This document shows, in pieces, positions 1 through 7,905 of a DNA stretch of 24,446 bases. Numbering within the stretch: the stretch's first letter is position 1; every line of letters starts with the position of its first letter. Under the pieces are notes generated by a model. The model made no database searches. It saw only the letters and a list, made by a program, of their open reading frames with translations, and was not told the origin of the DNA. The stretch comes from JAICYJ01 sp036263035 (GTDB lineage: Bacteria > Actinomycetota > Thermoleophilia > Gaiellales > JAICJC01), in NCBI GenBank assembly GCA_036263035.1, contig DATAHR010000211.1, positions 1 to 24,446 on the forward strand, given 5' to 3'. The position numbers were made by a program, and so were the translations under genes.

Positions 1-1
1 A

Positions 2-1045
2 GTGCATCTGCTCGACATCCTGGCGTTCCGCTCCGGACCGGCGGCGGGCCTCTTTCTCAGCCTGACTCGCCGATGCCCATTGCACTGCGGCCACTGCTCG
101 ACGCGCTCGACGATGCACGCGGAGCAGTACGACGAGGCGCCGTTCGTGCGCCTGGTCGCGTCGTTCACGCCGCAGGTGCGCCCGGACGTCCTGTGGCTCA
201 CCGGCGGGGAGCCGTTGCTGCGGCCCCGGCTGGTCGAGCGCCTTGCAGAGCGTGCGCGTGAAGCCGGAACGACGACGGCGCTGCTCTCCGGCATGTGGTT
301 TGCGGAGTCGGGGCCATCGCCATCCGTCGCGCGGGGCCTTCGTGCCGTCGACCACGTCTCGGCCAGCATCGATCGGTTCCACGAGACCGAGGTGCCGCGC
401 CAGGCGGTGCTTCGGCAGCTGAGCGGACTGCTCGACGAGGGCCGTGACGTCAGCGTCCACCTGGTCGTCGACGGGCCGGACGATCCGTACTTCCACGACG
501 CGGTGCGGGACATCCGCACGACTCTGGACGACGGCTGCCCCATCCACGTCTCGCTGCTCGCTCCGGTCGGGAGGGGTGTCGACCAGGCCCGATCATCCCT
601 GGCAGCGGCGTCCAGCGACCCTCAGCCGTGCGAGCTCGCTTCATGGCCAGTCGCTGTCTACGACGGCACCGTGATCGCCTGCTGTAGCCAGCTTGCCGTC
701 GACGGCCCCATCCCGGAGCACCTGCGGCTTGGCCACGCCGCCGTCGACGGCTGGGATGTGATCCGCGAGCGGGCCCTGACCAGGCCGATGGTGCGGGCGC
801 TTCGCACCTACGGGCCGGGGTGGATCGCAGACCGATACGGGAGTGGAGGGTGCGACGGCTATTGCGAGACCTGCCTAGTGCTGTCCGACGACCCGGACGT
901 GGCCGCCAGGGTCGAGGCGCATATGCAGCGGCCGGGAATCGACACGCTCGAGCAACGCGCCGCCGCCCTGGCGCCGACAGCCGGGCGCTGGGTCGCCCCG
1001 CCCTTCGCCGAGCTGCTCGAGCTGGGCCACGCGGTTCCGGCGTGA
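2..1045 (+). CDS. Radical SAM protein with C-terminal Cys cluster (5' end may be cut)
   Basis: This is a radical SAM enzyme: it should use a [4Fe-4S] cluster to cleave SAM and start radical chemistry on an unknown substrate. The cluster motif CPLHCGHC is seen at C25, C29 and C32 (CX3CX2C), followed by the SAM-contacting TGGEP at about residues 67-71. A second Cys group, GGCDGYCETC, lies near residues 283-292 and recalls the auxiliary-cluster tails (SPASM/twitch type) of peptide-modifying and cofactor-making enzymes; a second cluster is inference. The frame opens with GTG at base 2, so the true start may lie upstream of the window. The stop overlaps the next gene by 4 nt (GTGA), which implies translational coupling. 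The substrate is not recognisable, and no precursor peptide is visible downstream; one could lie upstream. Confidence 0.85.
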   Translation: MHLLDILAFRSGPAAGLFLSLTRRCPLHCGHCSTRSTMHAEQYDEAPFVRLVASFTPQVRPDVLWLTGGEPLLRPRLVERLAERAREAGTTTALLSGMWFAESGPSPSVARGLRAVDHVSASIDRFHETEVPRQAVLRQLSGLLDEGRDVSVHLVVDGPDDPYFHDAVRDIRTTLDDGCPIHVSLLAPVGRGVDQARSSLAAASSDPQPCELASWPVAVYDGTVIACCSQLAVDGPIPEHLRLGHAAVDGWDVIRERALTRPMVRALRTYGPGWIADRYGSGGCDGYCETCLVLSDDPDVAARVEAHMQRPGIDTLEQRAAALAPTAGRWVAPPFAELLELGHAVPA

Positions 1046-1689
1046 CGGCCAGCGAGCGGCTTCAGGCGAAGGTCGCCCTCGCGACGCCCACCGTGGACGC
1101 TGCAGCCGAGCCCGTATGGGTCGGTCTCGATGCCGCGCGGCTGTATCCCCTGTACCTCGAGCGGCTGCACGGGGTTGCGACGGGCGCCGTGCCGCTCATG
1201 CGCCGGGCGCTCGAGCGATGCCGGCGGCTCGACGACGCCCCCAGCCGGGTGCTCGCGCCGTTCCTCGAGCACCACATCCCGGAGGAGATGGGCCACGACG
1301 ACTGGCTGCTCGACGACATCGCGGCGCTCGGAGGCGACGCCGACGAGGTGCGCCGCCGCATGCCGTCCGCTCCCGCGGCGAGCTCGAACGGCGCGCAGCT
1401 GTGGTGGATCGAGCATGCGCACCCGGTGGCACTGCTCGGCCATGCCGAGGTGCTCGAGTGCTCACCGCCGGCGATCGAGATGCTCGACGAGTTCGAGGCG
1501 CGGACCGGGACCCCGAGGGCCGGGATGATGTTCTTCCGGCGGCACGCGGAGATCGACCTTCGCCACCGTGAGGAGATCCACGCGACGCTGGATGCGCTAC
1601 CGCTCACGGATGAGCTTGAAGGGCTGATCGGCGTGAGCGCGCTGCACACGGCCTCGGCGTTGATCGACCTCTATCGGACGGTGTACTGA
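1042..1689 (+). CDS. Heme-oxygenase-like diiron oxidase/oxygenase (HDO; 'iron-containing redox enzyme' type)
   Basis: This 215-residue, probably all-helical protein resembles the HDO superfamily (PqqC/TenA fold; CADD, UndA and SznF relatives), which uses two irons and O2 for oxidative C-C or C-N chemistry. Possible metal ligands can be read in order: EEMGH (E82, H85), E139 in the segment AEVLECSPP, and H168-x3-D172-x2-H175 in RRHAEIDLRH, the spacing typical of the family's third helix. Assigning ligands by family pattern is inference. The GTG at 1042 is chosen because it overlaps the radical SAM stop (GTGA) and removes an arginine-rich, unlikely N-terminal extension from the longer frame. The pair with the radical SAM gene suggests consecutive steps of one pathway. 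It could instead be a PqqC/TenA-like protein without diiron chemistry. Confidence 0.75.
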   Translation: MTASERLQAKVALATPTVDAAAEPVWVGLDAARLYPLYLERLHGVATGAVPLMRRALERCRRLDDAPSRVLAPFLEHHIPEEMGHDDWLLDDIAALGGDADEVRRRMPSAPAASSNGAQLWWIEHAHPVALLGHAEVLECSPPAIEMLDEFEARTGTPRAGMMFFRRHAEIDLRHREEIHATLDALPLTDELEGLIGVSALHTASALIDLYRTVY

Positions 1690-1700
1690 CGAGCGAACCC

Positions 1701-1798
1701 GTCACGGCACCGTCACGAACCGTGCCAACTTCGCCACGCAGACGTCACGCCCGCCGTTCGGGCTTTGACTCCAATAATCGGGTCGTTTGCCGAAACGG
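1701..1798 (+). repeat. 11-bp-phased GTCAC module, copy A1 (upstream of uppP)
   Basis: GTCAC occurs at 1701, 1712 and 1744. Degenerate units at about 1723 (TGCCA) and 1733 (GCCAC) keep a 10-11-bp step, giving about five helically phased units. The conserved word GGGCTTTGACTCC follows at 1760-1772, then a small hairpin, CGTTT-GCCG-AAACG (1785-1798). The same architecture recurs three more times in the window (1819-1883, 22974-23045, 23062-23153). Direct repeats spaced by one helical turn are typical of OmpR/PhoB-family regulator sites, but no regulator is identified here. This and copy A2 fill most of the 309-nt gap at 1690-1998. Confidence 0.7.
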
Positions 1799-1818
1799 CC
1801 TGGCCATGCGGCCAACCA

Positions 1819-1883
1819 GTCACGAATCCGTCACAGTTTCGCAACGCCCACCCGGTGGGGCTTTGACTCCAATAATTGGGTCA
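1819..1883 (+). repeat. 11-bp-phased GTCAC module, copy A2 (upstream of uppP)
   Basis: Units start at 1819 (GTCACGAATCC), 1830 (GTCACAGTTTC) and 1841 (GCAACGCCCAC), exactly 11 bp apart. A 25-nt stretch at 1858-1882 repeats 1760-1784 of copy A1 with one mismatch. The tail forms a near-perfect inverted repeat, TGAC(T)CCAAT-A-ATTGGGTCA (1864-1883), with one bulged base. It lies 116 nt upstream of the uppP start. A cis-regulatory role is inferred from position and helical phasing. Confidence 0.7.
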
Positions 1884-1983
1884 AGGGCGTTGCCGGATTG
1901 GTGCGGACCCGTGCGAGGTGTCGCGAGACGGTGACGCAGGTGCAACGGCGGCGCTGATTGCCGCCCTTCATCGGCCTCCGCCG

Positions 1984-1989
1984 GTACCC
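1984..1989 (+). promoter_or_regulatory. Candidate -10 hexamer of uppP
   Basis: TACCCT lies 9 nt upstream of the chosen GTG start. No Shine-Dalgarno stands between them, so the mRNA may be leaderless or nearly so. No clear -35 is seen. Confidence 0.45.
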
Positions 1990-1998
1990 TCCGCCGTC

Positions 1999-2889
1999 GT
2001 GCCGCTGCTTTCGGGCCCCATCAGCTACTTCCAGGCCATCCTGCTCGGCCTCCTGCAGGGCTTCTCCGAGCTCTTCCCGATCTCGAGCCTCGGCCACAGC
2101 GTCATCATCCCGCAGCTGCTCGGCTGGAACATCCACCAGAACGACGAGTACTTCATCACCTTCCTGATCGCGACCCACCTCGCGACCGCGATCGTCCTGT
2201 TCTTCTTCTTCTTCCACGACTGGATGCGGATCTTCGCCGGCATGTGGCGCTCGCTGGTCGAGCGCCAGATCACCGAGGACAACACCGACGCGAAGCTCGG
2301 CTGGCTGCTCGTGGTCGGCACCGTGCCCGCCGGCCTGCTCGGCCTGCTCTTCCAGGACGCCCTGCGCAGCGTCTTTGCGTCGGGCCAGTCGGCCGCCTTC
2401 TTCCTCATCCTGAACGGCTTCATGCTGTTCGGCGCCGAGCGACTGCGGCGCCGCGCGCCCGAGGTCGAGAGCAGCGAGGACTCTGCCGCCTCCGATGCTC
2501 GGATCGCCAAGCGGACGTCCTACCTCGACGCTGCCGGCATCGGCGCCGCGCAGGCGATCGCCCTCATCCCCGGCTTCTCCCGCAGCGGCGCCTCCATGAG
2601 CGGCGGCCTGCTCGTGGGCCTCTCGAACGAGGGCGCCGCCCGGTTCTCATTCCTGCTCGCCACCCCGATCATCGGCGCCGCGGCCGTGCTCAAGCTGCCC
2701 GACCTGTTCGGGCCGACCGGCGACGGCGTGCGCGGCCCGGCGCTCGTCGCATCGCTCTGCTCCGCGGCCACCGCCTACGTGTCGGTGCGCTTCCTCGTCA
2801 AGTACTTCGAGACGAACCGGCTGACGCCGTTCGCCGTCTACTGCGTGATCGCCGGCATCGTCTCGTCGATCTGGCTCTTAGTGACCTAG
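1999..2889 (+). CDS. uppP: Undecaprenyl-diphosphatase (UppP/BacA family)
   Basis: This integral membrane phosphatase converts undecaprenyl pyrophosphate to the monophosphate carrier reused for peptidoglycan and other wall polymers, and it confers bacitracin tolerance. The two family signatures are present: QGFSELFPISSLGH at residues 20-33 (Q20-x3-E24 and H33) and PGFSRSGAS at 191-199 (catalytic-loop R195). About eight hydrophobic segments and 296 residues match the family. An upstream in-frame start at 1876 would add 41 polar, low-quality residues, so GTG 1999, just after TACCCT, is preferred. The 3' end overlaps the convergent small membrane gene by 4 nt. The tandem repeat modules at 1701-1883 are the obvious candidate regulatory input. 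Confidence 0.93.
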   Translation: MPLLSGPISYFQAILLGLLQGFSELFPISSLGHSVIIPQLLGWNIHQNDEYFITFLIATHLATAIVLFFFFFHDWMRIFAGMWRSLVERQITEDNTDAKLGWLLVVGTVPAGLLGLLFQDALRSVFASGQSAAFFLILNGFMLFGAERLRRRAPEVESSEDSAASDARIAKRTSYLDAAGIGAAQAIALIPGFSRSGASMSGGLLVGLSNEGAARFSFLLATPIIGAAAVLKLPDLFGPTGDGVRGPALVASLCSAATAYVSVRFLVKYFETNRLTPFAVYCVIAGIVSSIWLLVT

Positions 2890-3128
2890 GTCGTCGTCTG
2901 CGAGTCCTTGGGACCCGACGCGAACCAGGCGTAGACGAAGCACGCGATCCCGACCAGCACCGCCGCGATGCCATGCTTGACGTGGTGGTGGTTCGAGCCC
3001 GACTCGTGGCCGAGGAACCCCGGGAACGGCAGCGACTTGGCCGGCAGGGCGAAGTACGTGATGCCGATGACGATGAAGACGATCCCCAGGATGATGGCGA
3101 GGATCACGAGCGGTCGTTTGTTCTCCAC
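2886..3128 (-). CDS. Small two-TM membrane protein, function unknown
   Basis: The 80 residues contain two hydrophobic helices (about 7-27 and 52-69) joined by a polar loop with a His run (HHHVKH), after a short basic N-terminus. The GTG start is preceded on the minus strand by GGAG at good spacing. It converges on uppP with a 4-nt stop overlap. I do not recognise a family. The length, the clean two-helix pattern and the ribosome binding site argue that it is real. Roles in stress or uppP-linked envelope functions would be guesses. Confidence 0.65.
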   Translation of the reverse strand: MENKRPLVILAIILGIVFIVIGITYFALPAKSLPFPGFLGHESGSNHHHVKHGIAAVLVGIACFVYAWFASGPKDSQTTT

Positions 3129-3226
3129 GGGAGCTCCAGTTCGGTGGTCGACACCAGCGTACCCCCGGGCCGGGATGCACGCGACGGCTGAAAGCGCCTG
3201 CTAACGCGGACTTAACACCGCTCACG

Positions 3227-3232
3227 TACACT
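3227..3232 (+). promoter_or_regulatory. Candidate -10 of the mreC operon
   Basis: TACACT stands 24 nt before the mreC GTG, in the only gap (3129-3256) ahead of the five-gene cell-wall operon. No convincing -35 at 16-18 bp and no Shine-Dalgarno are seen. Confidence 0.4.
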
Positions 3233-3256
3233 GCTCGTTCCGACCGCCTTTGACGT

Positions 3257-4147
3257 GTGCTGATCGGCAAGAACCGACATCTCCGGCGGCGGGCCGTGAT
3301 CGGCCTGCTACTCGCGGCCTCGCTCACGCTCCTGACACTCTCGTTCCGCGAGGGCTCCCAGGGCGCGATCGGCGCCATCCAGCGCGGAGCGCTGGCGACC
3401 ACTGCACCCGTCTCGTCGGTCGTCACGCGGATCACCCAGCCGTTCGTCGACGCGTGGCACTGGACGAGCGGGCTCTACGACGCGCGCTCCGAGAACATCA
3501 AGCTCAAGCGCGAGCTGGCCATCTACGCCGCACGTAACCAGACGCTGCAGCAGCTCGAGTACGAGCTGGCCCAGGACAACCAGCTGATCAAGTTCACCGA
3601 GCAGTCCCGCATCGCCTCGCAGTACGACTACGTCGGCGGCTCCGTCATCCGCCAGGTGCCGAACGCCTACAACCAGACGGTCACGATCGACGTCGGCAGC
3701 TCCCAGGGCGTGTCGATAAACGACCCGGTCGTCGCCCCCGCGGGCGACAGCAACGAGTTCGCCGGCCTGATCGGCCGCGTGACCGCCGTGACCCCGAGCG
3801 CGTCCAGCGTGCAGCTGATCCTCGATCCCGACAGCGCCGTCTCGGCGCGCGTGCAGGGCGGCACGGTGCACGGCGTGGCGATGCCCTCCGACGCCGACCC
3901 GGGCCTGCTCAGCCTGAAGATGGTGCCGCAGGAGGAGCAGGTGTCGACCGGCGAGGTCGTCGTCACCGCCGGCCTGCAGGCGAACGCGCAGCACCTCAGC
4001 TCGCTGCTTCCCCCCGGCATCCCGCTCGGCCAGATCACCAGCGTCTCGCAGGACGAGCTGGCCACCACCAAGACCATCCAGGTCACGCCATTCGTCGACT
4101 TCGGCAGCCTCGACCGGGTGCTCGTCCTCAAGGTGCACGGCTCGTGA
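3257..4147 (+). CDS. mreC: Rod shape-determining protein MreC
   Basis: MreC is a bitopic elongasome scaffold that dimerises in the periplasm/wall zone and activates PBP2-RodA. A basic N-terminus and one TM helix (about 13-32) are followed by a coiled coil (about 78-115, rich in KL/QL heptads) and the beta-barrel MreC domain (about 125-290, with IDVGSSQGVSINDPVV and GLIGRV). The length of 296 residues is normal. GTG 3257 is the first reasonable start; no strong Shine-Dalgarno is visible. It overlaps mreD by 4 nt (GTGA). mreB, usually directly upstream, is absent: the preceding gene is a minus-strand membrane protein. Confidence 0.93.
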   Translation: MLIGKNRHLRRRAVIGLLLAASLTLLTLSFREGSQGAIGAIQRGALATTAPVSSVVTRITQPFVDAWHWTSGLYDARSENIKLKRELAIYAARNQTLQQLEYELAQDNQLIKFTEQSRIASQYDYVGGSVIRQVPNAYNQTVTIDVGSSQGVSINDPVVAPAGDSNEFAGLIGRVTAVTPSASSVQLILDPDSAVSARVQGGTVHGVAMPSDADPGLLSLKMVPQEEQVSTGEVVVTAGLQANAQHLSSLLPPGIPLGQITSVSQDELATTKTIQVTPFVDFGSLDRVLVLKVHGS

Positions 4148-4686
4148 TCCGCGACGCGCTCAAGATCGCCGTCCTCGTCTTCCTGCTGGCGGTGCTTCAG
4201 CTGTCGGCGATGCCGCAGCTGACCCCCGGCCCGGCCGGCCCCGACCTGCTGCTGATCCTGGTCGTCATGGTCGCCCTCCTCCGCGGCCCGGAGGCTGCCG
4301 CCGTCACCGGCTTCGCCGCCGGGCTGCTGCTCGACGCCATGCTCGTCGGCCGGCTCGGGCTCTCGTCGCTGCTCTACATCGCCGCCGGCGTCTGGGTCGG
4401 CATGCGCGCCGAGCCCGGCGACCAGGTCGTTCCCACCATCCCGACGCCACCCCGGCCGTCCGCGCAGCTCGCCTACGTGGTCGCCGCGACGGTGCTCGTG
4501 CAGATCGCGACCGCGGCCGCGCACGTGCTGCTCGGCGACTCGTATCCCGTGCGCTACGAGCTCACCACCGTGATCATCCCCACGATCATCGACACGACGC
4601 TGGCGGCGCTCGTGCTCGTGCCGCTGCTGCGGCGACTCCTGCCCTACCGCATCAGACTCGATGGTTATCCAGTCGCCGCCCTCTAG
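4144..4686 (+). CDS. mreD: Rod shape-determining protein MreD
   Basis: MreD is a polytopic membrane partner of MreC in the elongasome. The 180 residues show about five hydrophobic segments and the family's conserved region GPDLLLILVVMVALLRGPE...GFAAGLLLDAM, in which the acidic residue in the TM-flanking LLLDAM is typical. The GTG start overlaps the mreC stop. The 3' end overlaps mrdA by 26 nt, so translation of the three is probably coupled. MreD diverges quickly, so the assignment leans on operon position as well as on sequence. Confidence 0.88.
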   Translation: MIRDALKIAVLVFLLAVLQLSAMPQLTPGPAGPDLLLILVVMVALLRGPEAAAVTGFAAGLLLDAMLVGRLGLSSLLYIAAGVWVGMRAEPGDQVVPTIPTPPRPSAQLAYVVAATVLVQIATAAAHVLLGDSYPVRYELTTVIIPTIIDTTLAALVLVPLLRRLLPYRIRLDGYPVAAL

Positions 4687-6769
4687 GCCAGAGCCGCCGC
4701 CCGACCAGAACCAGCTCGTGATCCGCGCGGCGGCTCTCGGGCTCGTCGCGGCGGTCCTGTTCGGCATCCTCATCTTCCGGCTGTGGGCGCTGCAGGTGCT
4801 GCACTCCGACCACTACGTCGCCCAGGCCAACCAGAACGAGGTGCGCCAACTCGACCTGCCCGCGCCCCGCGGCCAGATCGTCGACCGCACCGGCATGCCG
4901 CTGGTCAAGAACACGAGCCATGTGCTCGCCGAGGTGAACCCGGCCGGGCTGGCGGGCACCGTGGACTGCACGACGTTCCCGGCGGACCAGCAGTCGACCT
5001 GCCGCGCCGTCGTCCACGACACGCCGCCAGGGGCCGTCCCCCGGTGCGCCGCGCTGCAGCTCCAGCAGCGGTGCATCGAGCTGGCCAAGCTGGGCAAGGT
5101 GTTCGGCCTCAAGAAGCGCGACATGTGGAACACCTACGAGCGCACGCTCTACGTCAACACCGACGGGAGCGGCGGCTGCACGCCCAAGAACGGGCACCCC
5201 TGCTATGTCGTCAACGCCGGCGCGCCGATCCCCATCAAGACGGCCACCGAGCCGCAGGTCGCCTATGTGCTGGAGCGCCGCAGCGAGTTCCACGGCGTCC
5301 AGTTCCTGCAGACCACCCAGCGGCAGTACCCGTTCCACGAGCTCGCCGCAAACGTGCTCGGCTACGTCAGCCAGATCTCACAGGGCGAGCTGAAGGACCC
5401 GAACTTCCACGGCGTCAAGGGCGGGTCGGACGTCGGCCAGGCCGGGGTGGAGTACTCGTACGACAGCAAGCTGCGCGGCATCGACGGCGTGCTCCAGCAG
5501 AACTACGACGCGGCCGGCCGCGCCGTCGGCCAGGCGTACGTCCAGCAGGCGGCGCAGCCGGGCGAGACGCTGAAGCTGACGATCGACTACCGCCTGCAGC
5601 AGATCGCGCAGCGGGCGATCGCCTACGGCATCCAGGTGGCGCACGCCAACGCCGAGCCCTACGCGCACACCGGGGCGATCGTTGCGATGAACCCCCAGAA
5701 CGGCGCCATTCTGGCCATGGCCTCGTATCCCAGCTACGACCCTTCCGTGTTCCTTCCTCCGGCCAAGGGTGCGGCCAAGCTGTACAAGGACACCTTCAAC
5801 CAGCCGCTGGTGGACAAGACGCTCGAGCCGAAGTCTCCCGGCTCCACCTTCAAGTCGATCACGGCCGCGTCGGCCTGGAACGCGGGCCTGATCGGGCCCG
5901 GCTCGACGCTCGACTGCCCGGGCCAGTTCACGGTGCCCGGCGACACGTCGCACACGGTGTTTCACAACTGGACAACGGCCAGCTCGGGCCGCATCAACCT
6001 GCCCACGGCGCTCGAGATCTCGTGCGACACCTTCTTCTACGAGCTCGGCTACAGCTTCTACCTGCGCCCGAACCAGGGGATCGAGTTCCAGAAGCAGATC
6101 CGCCGCTTCGGCTTCGGAACGACACCGCCGCTCGACATCCCGGTGCCGTCATACGACTCGGGCCTCGTCCCGGACCCGACCTGGCGCATCCAGACCTACT
6201 CCGACCCGATCGACCAGGCCTGGAACCCGGGCTATGACATCCAGATGGCGATCGGCCAGGGTGACCTGACCGTCTCGCCGATGCAGCTGGCCGTGGCCTA
6301 CAGCGCGATCGCCAACGGCGGCAAGCTGGTGACGCCGCACGTCGGCGAGGCGTGGATCGACAGCTCCGGCAACGAGCAGCGGATCCCGTTCGCGCCGCAG
6401 CGCAATATGCACCTGTCATCCGAGATGCTGCGCGAGATCCGGCTCGGGCTGTACGAGGCCAGCCACGGCAGCCAGGGCACCTCGACATCGGTGTTCGGGA
6501 CGTTCCAGCCGTCGGTCGCCGGCAAGACTGGCACCGCCGACCACCTCGACAAGAACGGCAACCCCGCTCCGCCGAACGCCTGGTACGCGTCGATGGCGCC
6601 GTGCGACCCAAGCTCCTGCAATCCCAAGCTGGTCGTCGTCGCGCTGATCAACGACGGCGGCCACGGCGGCGTGTCGGCGGCGCCCGCCGCGCTGCAGGTG
6701 TTCCAGTCCTACTTCCATCCCCAGCACCAGCGCCTGATCCGGGTCGTCGGGAGCGACCAGTCCCGCTGA
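4661..6769 (+). CDS. mrdA: Penicillin-binding protein 2 (peptidoglycan DD-transpeptidase, class B)
   Basis: PBP2 crosslinks lateral-wall peptidoglycan with RodA. One TM anchor lies at about 20-43, followed by the pedestal (RGQIVDRTGMPL, 70-81) and the transpeptidase domain. Active-site motifs are S395-TF-K398, S454-C-D456 (the SxD form seen in PBP2s) and K622-T-G. Its 702 residues are somewhat long. The extra length includes a Cys-bearing insert in the N-terminal region (C103, C114, C129, C138, C173, C181), and a further pair, C648/C653, sits near the C-terminus. In an extracytoplasmic protein these are likely disulfides (inference). The start ATG lies inside mreD, and the stop overlaps the rodA start (TGATG). 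Confidence 0.95.
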   Translation: MVIQSPPSRPEPPPDQNQLVIRAAALGLVAAVLFGILIFRLWALQVLHSDHYVAQANQNEVRQLDLPAPRGQIVDRTGMPLVKNTSHVLAEVNPAGLAGTVDCTTFPADQQSTCRAVVHDTPPGAVPRCAALQLQQRCIELAKLGKVFGLKKRDMWNTYERTLYVNTDGSGGCTPKNGHPCYVVNAGAPIPIKTATEPQVAYVLERRSEFHGVQFLQTTQRQYPFHELAANVLGYVSQISQGELKDPNFHGVKGGSDVGQAGVEYSYDSKLRGIDGVLQQNYDAAGRAVGQAYVQQAAQPGETLKLTIDYRLQQIAQRAIAYGIQVAHANAEPYAHTGAIVAMNPQNGAILAMASYPSYDPSVFLPPAKGAAKLYKDTFNQPLVDKTLEPKSPGSTFKSITAASAWNAGLIGPGSTLDCPGQFTVPGDTSHTVFHNWTTASSGRINLPTALEISCDTFFYELGYSFYLRPNQGIEFQKQIRRFGFGTTPPLDIPVPSYDSGLVPDPTWRIQTYSDPIDQAWNPGYDIQMAIGQGDLTVSPMQLAVAYSAIANGGKLVTPHVGEAWIDSSGNEQRIPFAPQRNMHLSSEMLREIRLGLYEASHGSQGTSTSVFGTFQPSVAGKTGTADHLDKNGNPAPPNAWYASMAPCDPSSCNPKLVVVALINDGGHGGVSAAPAALQVFQSYFHPQHQRLIRVVGSDQSR

Positions 6770-7905
6770 TGCGCTACTACCTCCGCCACCTCGACTTCAT
6801 GCTGATGGCGACGGCGCTCGCGATCACGTCTTATGGCCTGTGGATCCTCCGCAACGCGACGCGAAACGACATCCCGGGCGACCCGACCTACTACTACAAC
6901 CGGCAGCTCGCGTACGCGATCGTCGGCGTGATCGGCATGGTGCTGATCTCGGCGCTGCCGCCGCGCCTGTTCCGCCGCGCCCACCCGGTGCTGTACGGCT
7001 TCGTGGTCGCGTCGACCGCGATCGTGCTCGTGATCGGCACGAGCGTCCAGGGCGGCCAGCGGTGGATCAACCTCGGCCTGTTCCAGTTCCAGCCGTCCGA
7101 GCTCGGCAAGCTGCTCCTGATCGTCGGCCTGGCGGCGCTGCTCGCCTCGCGCCGGCACGTGTGGAGCCCGGCCCGGATGACGTGCGGCGCGATCGCCTAC
7201 ATGATATTCCCGGCGCTGCTCGTCTTCGCTGAGCCCGACTTCGGCACGGCGCTCGTGTACGCAGCGGTGACGCTCGGGATGCTGTTCGTGCTCGGTGCGC
7301 CCTGGCGGCACTTCGCCTGGATAGGCCTCGCATTCGTGGTGATGATCGCGATGGTGTTCTCGATCCTGCCCGGGCTCGGCGTGCCAGTGCTGAAGCAGTA
7401 CCAGCAGGACCGGCTCACGGCCTTCCTGCATCCCACATCCAGCAACGTCCAGGCCGACGGCTACCACCTCTACCAGTCGATGATCGCGGTCGGCCACGGC
7501 GGCACGACCGGCACCGGTTACGCCGGCGCCACCCAGACCCGCCTCGACTACCTGCCCGAGCATGCGACCGACTTCATCTTCTCGGTGGTCGGGGAGGAGC
7601 GCGGGTTCATCGGCGCCGTCTGGCTGCTCGGCCTCTACGCGCTGTTGATCTGGCGAGGCCTTCGCATCATCACGATCTCGAGATCGACATTCGGCAGCCT
7701 GGTCGCCGCGGGTATCGTCAGCATGCTGACGTTCCAGATCTTCATCAACATCGGCATGACCATCGGCATCGCACCAATCACAGGCATCCCGCTCCCGTTC
7801 ATGAGCTTCGGGGGCACGCACACGATCACGAACCTGTTCGCGATCGGCGTGCTGCAGGCGATCCACGTGCACGCATACCAGGGCGACGACCCGCTCTATG
7901 CCTAA
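6769..7905 (+). CDS. rodA: Peptidoglycan glycosyltransferase RodA (SEDS family)
   Basis: RodA polymerises lipid II into glycan strands, working as a complex with PBP2. The 378 residues carry about ten TM helices and family landmarks: GGQRWINLG (W99), FQPSELGK (107-114), EPDFGTA (155-161), YLPEHATDFIFSVVGEE (261-277, with D268 at the position of the essential SEDS aspartate) and GIPLPFMSFGGT near the C-terminus. ATG 6769 is chosen because it overlaps the mrdA stop; the longer frame begins inside mrdA and reads a poor arginine-rich sequence. The next gene begins 8 nt before its stop. Confidence 0.95.
   Translation: MRYYLRHLDFMLMATALAITSYGLWILRNATRNDIPGDPTYYYNRQLAYAIVGVIGMVLISALPPRLFRRAHPVLYGFVVASTAIVLVIGTSVQGGQRWINLGLFQFQPSELGKLLLIVGLAALLASRRHVWSPARMTCGAIAYMIFPALLVFAEPDFGTALVYAAVTLGMLFVLGAPWRHFAWIGLAFVVMIAMVFSILPGLGVPVLKQYQQDRLTAFLHPTSSNVQADGYHLYQSMIAVGHGGTTGTGYAGATQTRLDYLPEHATDFIFSVVGEERGFIGAVWLLGLYALLIWRGLRIITISRSTFGSLVAAGIVSMLTFQIFINIGMTIGIAPITGIPLPFMSFGGTHTITNLFAIGVLQAIHVHAYQGDDPLYA

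Noticed and set aside
2..1689. PQQ biosynthesis pair (PqqE/PqqC)
   Set aside because: The radical SAM protein lacks recognisable PqqE length and sequence, and the HDO has diiron ligands rather than PqqC residues; only the analogy is kept.
1765..1770. TTGACT (also 1864-1869) as a -35 box of a sigma-70 type promoter
   Set aside because: No TANNNT hexamer lies 16-18 bp downstream in either copy, and copies C1/C2 have TTGAGA with no -10 either. The word belongs to the repeat module.
1876..1998. Upstream in-frame start for uppP at 1876
   Set aside because: It would add 41 polar residues before the first TM helix and run into the repeat region; GTG 1999 matches family length and follows a -10 hexamer.
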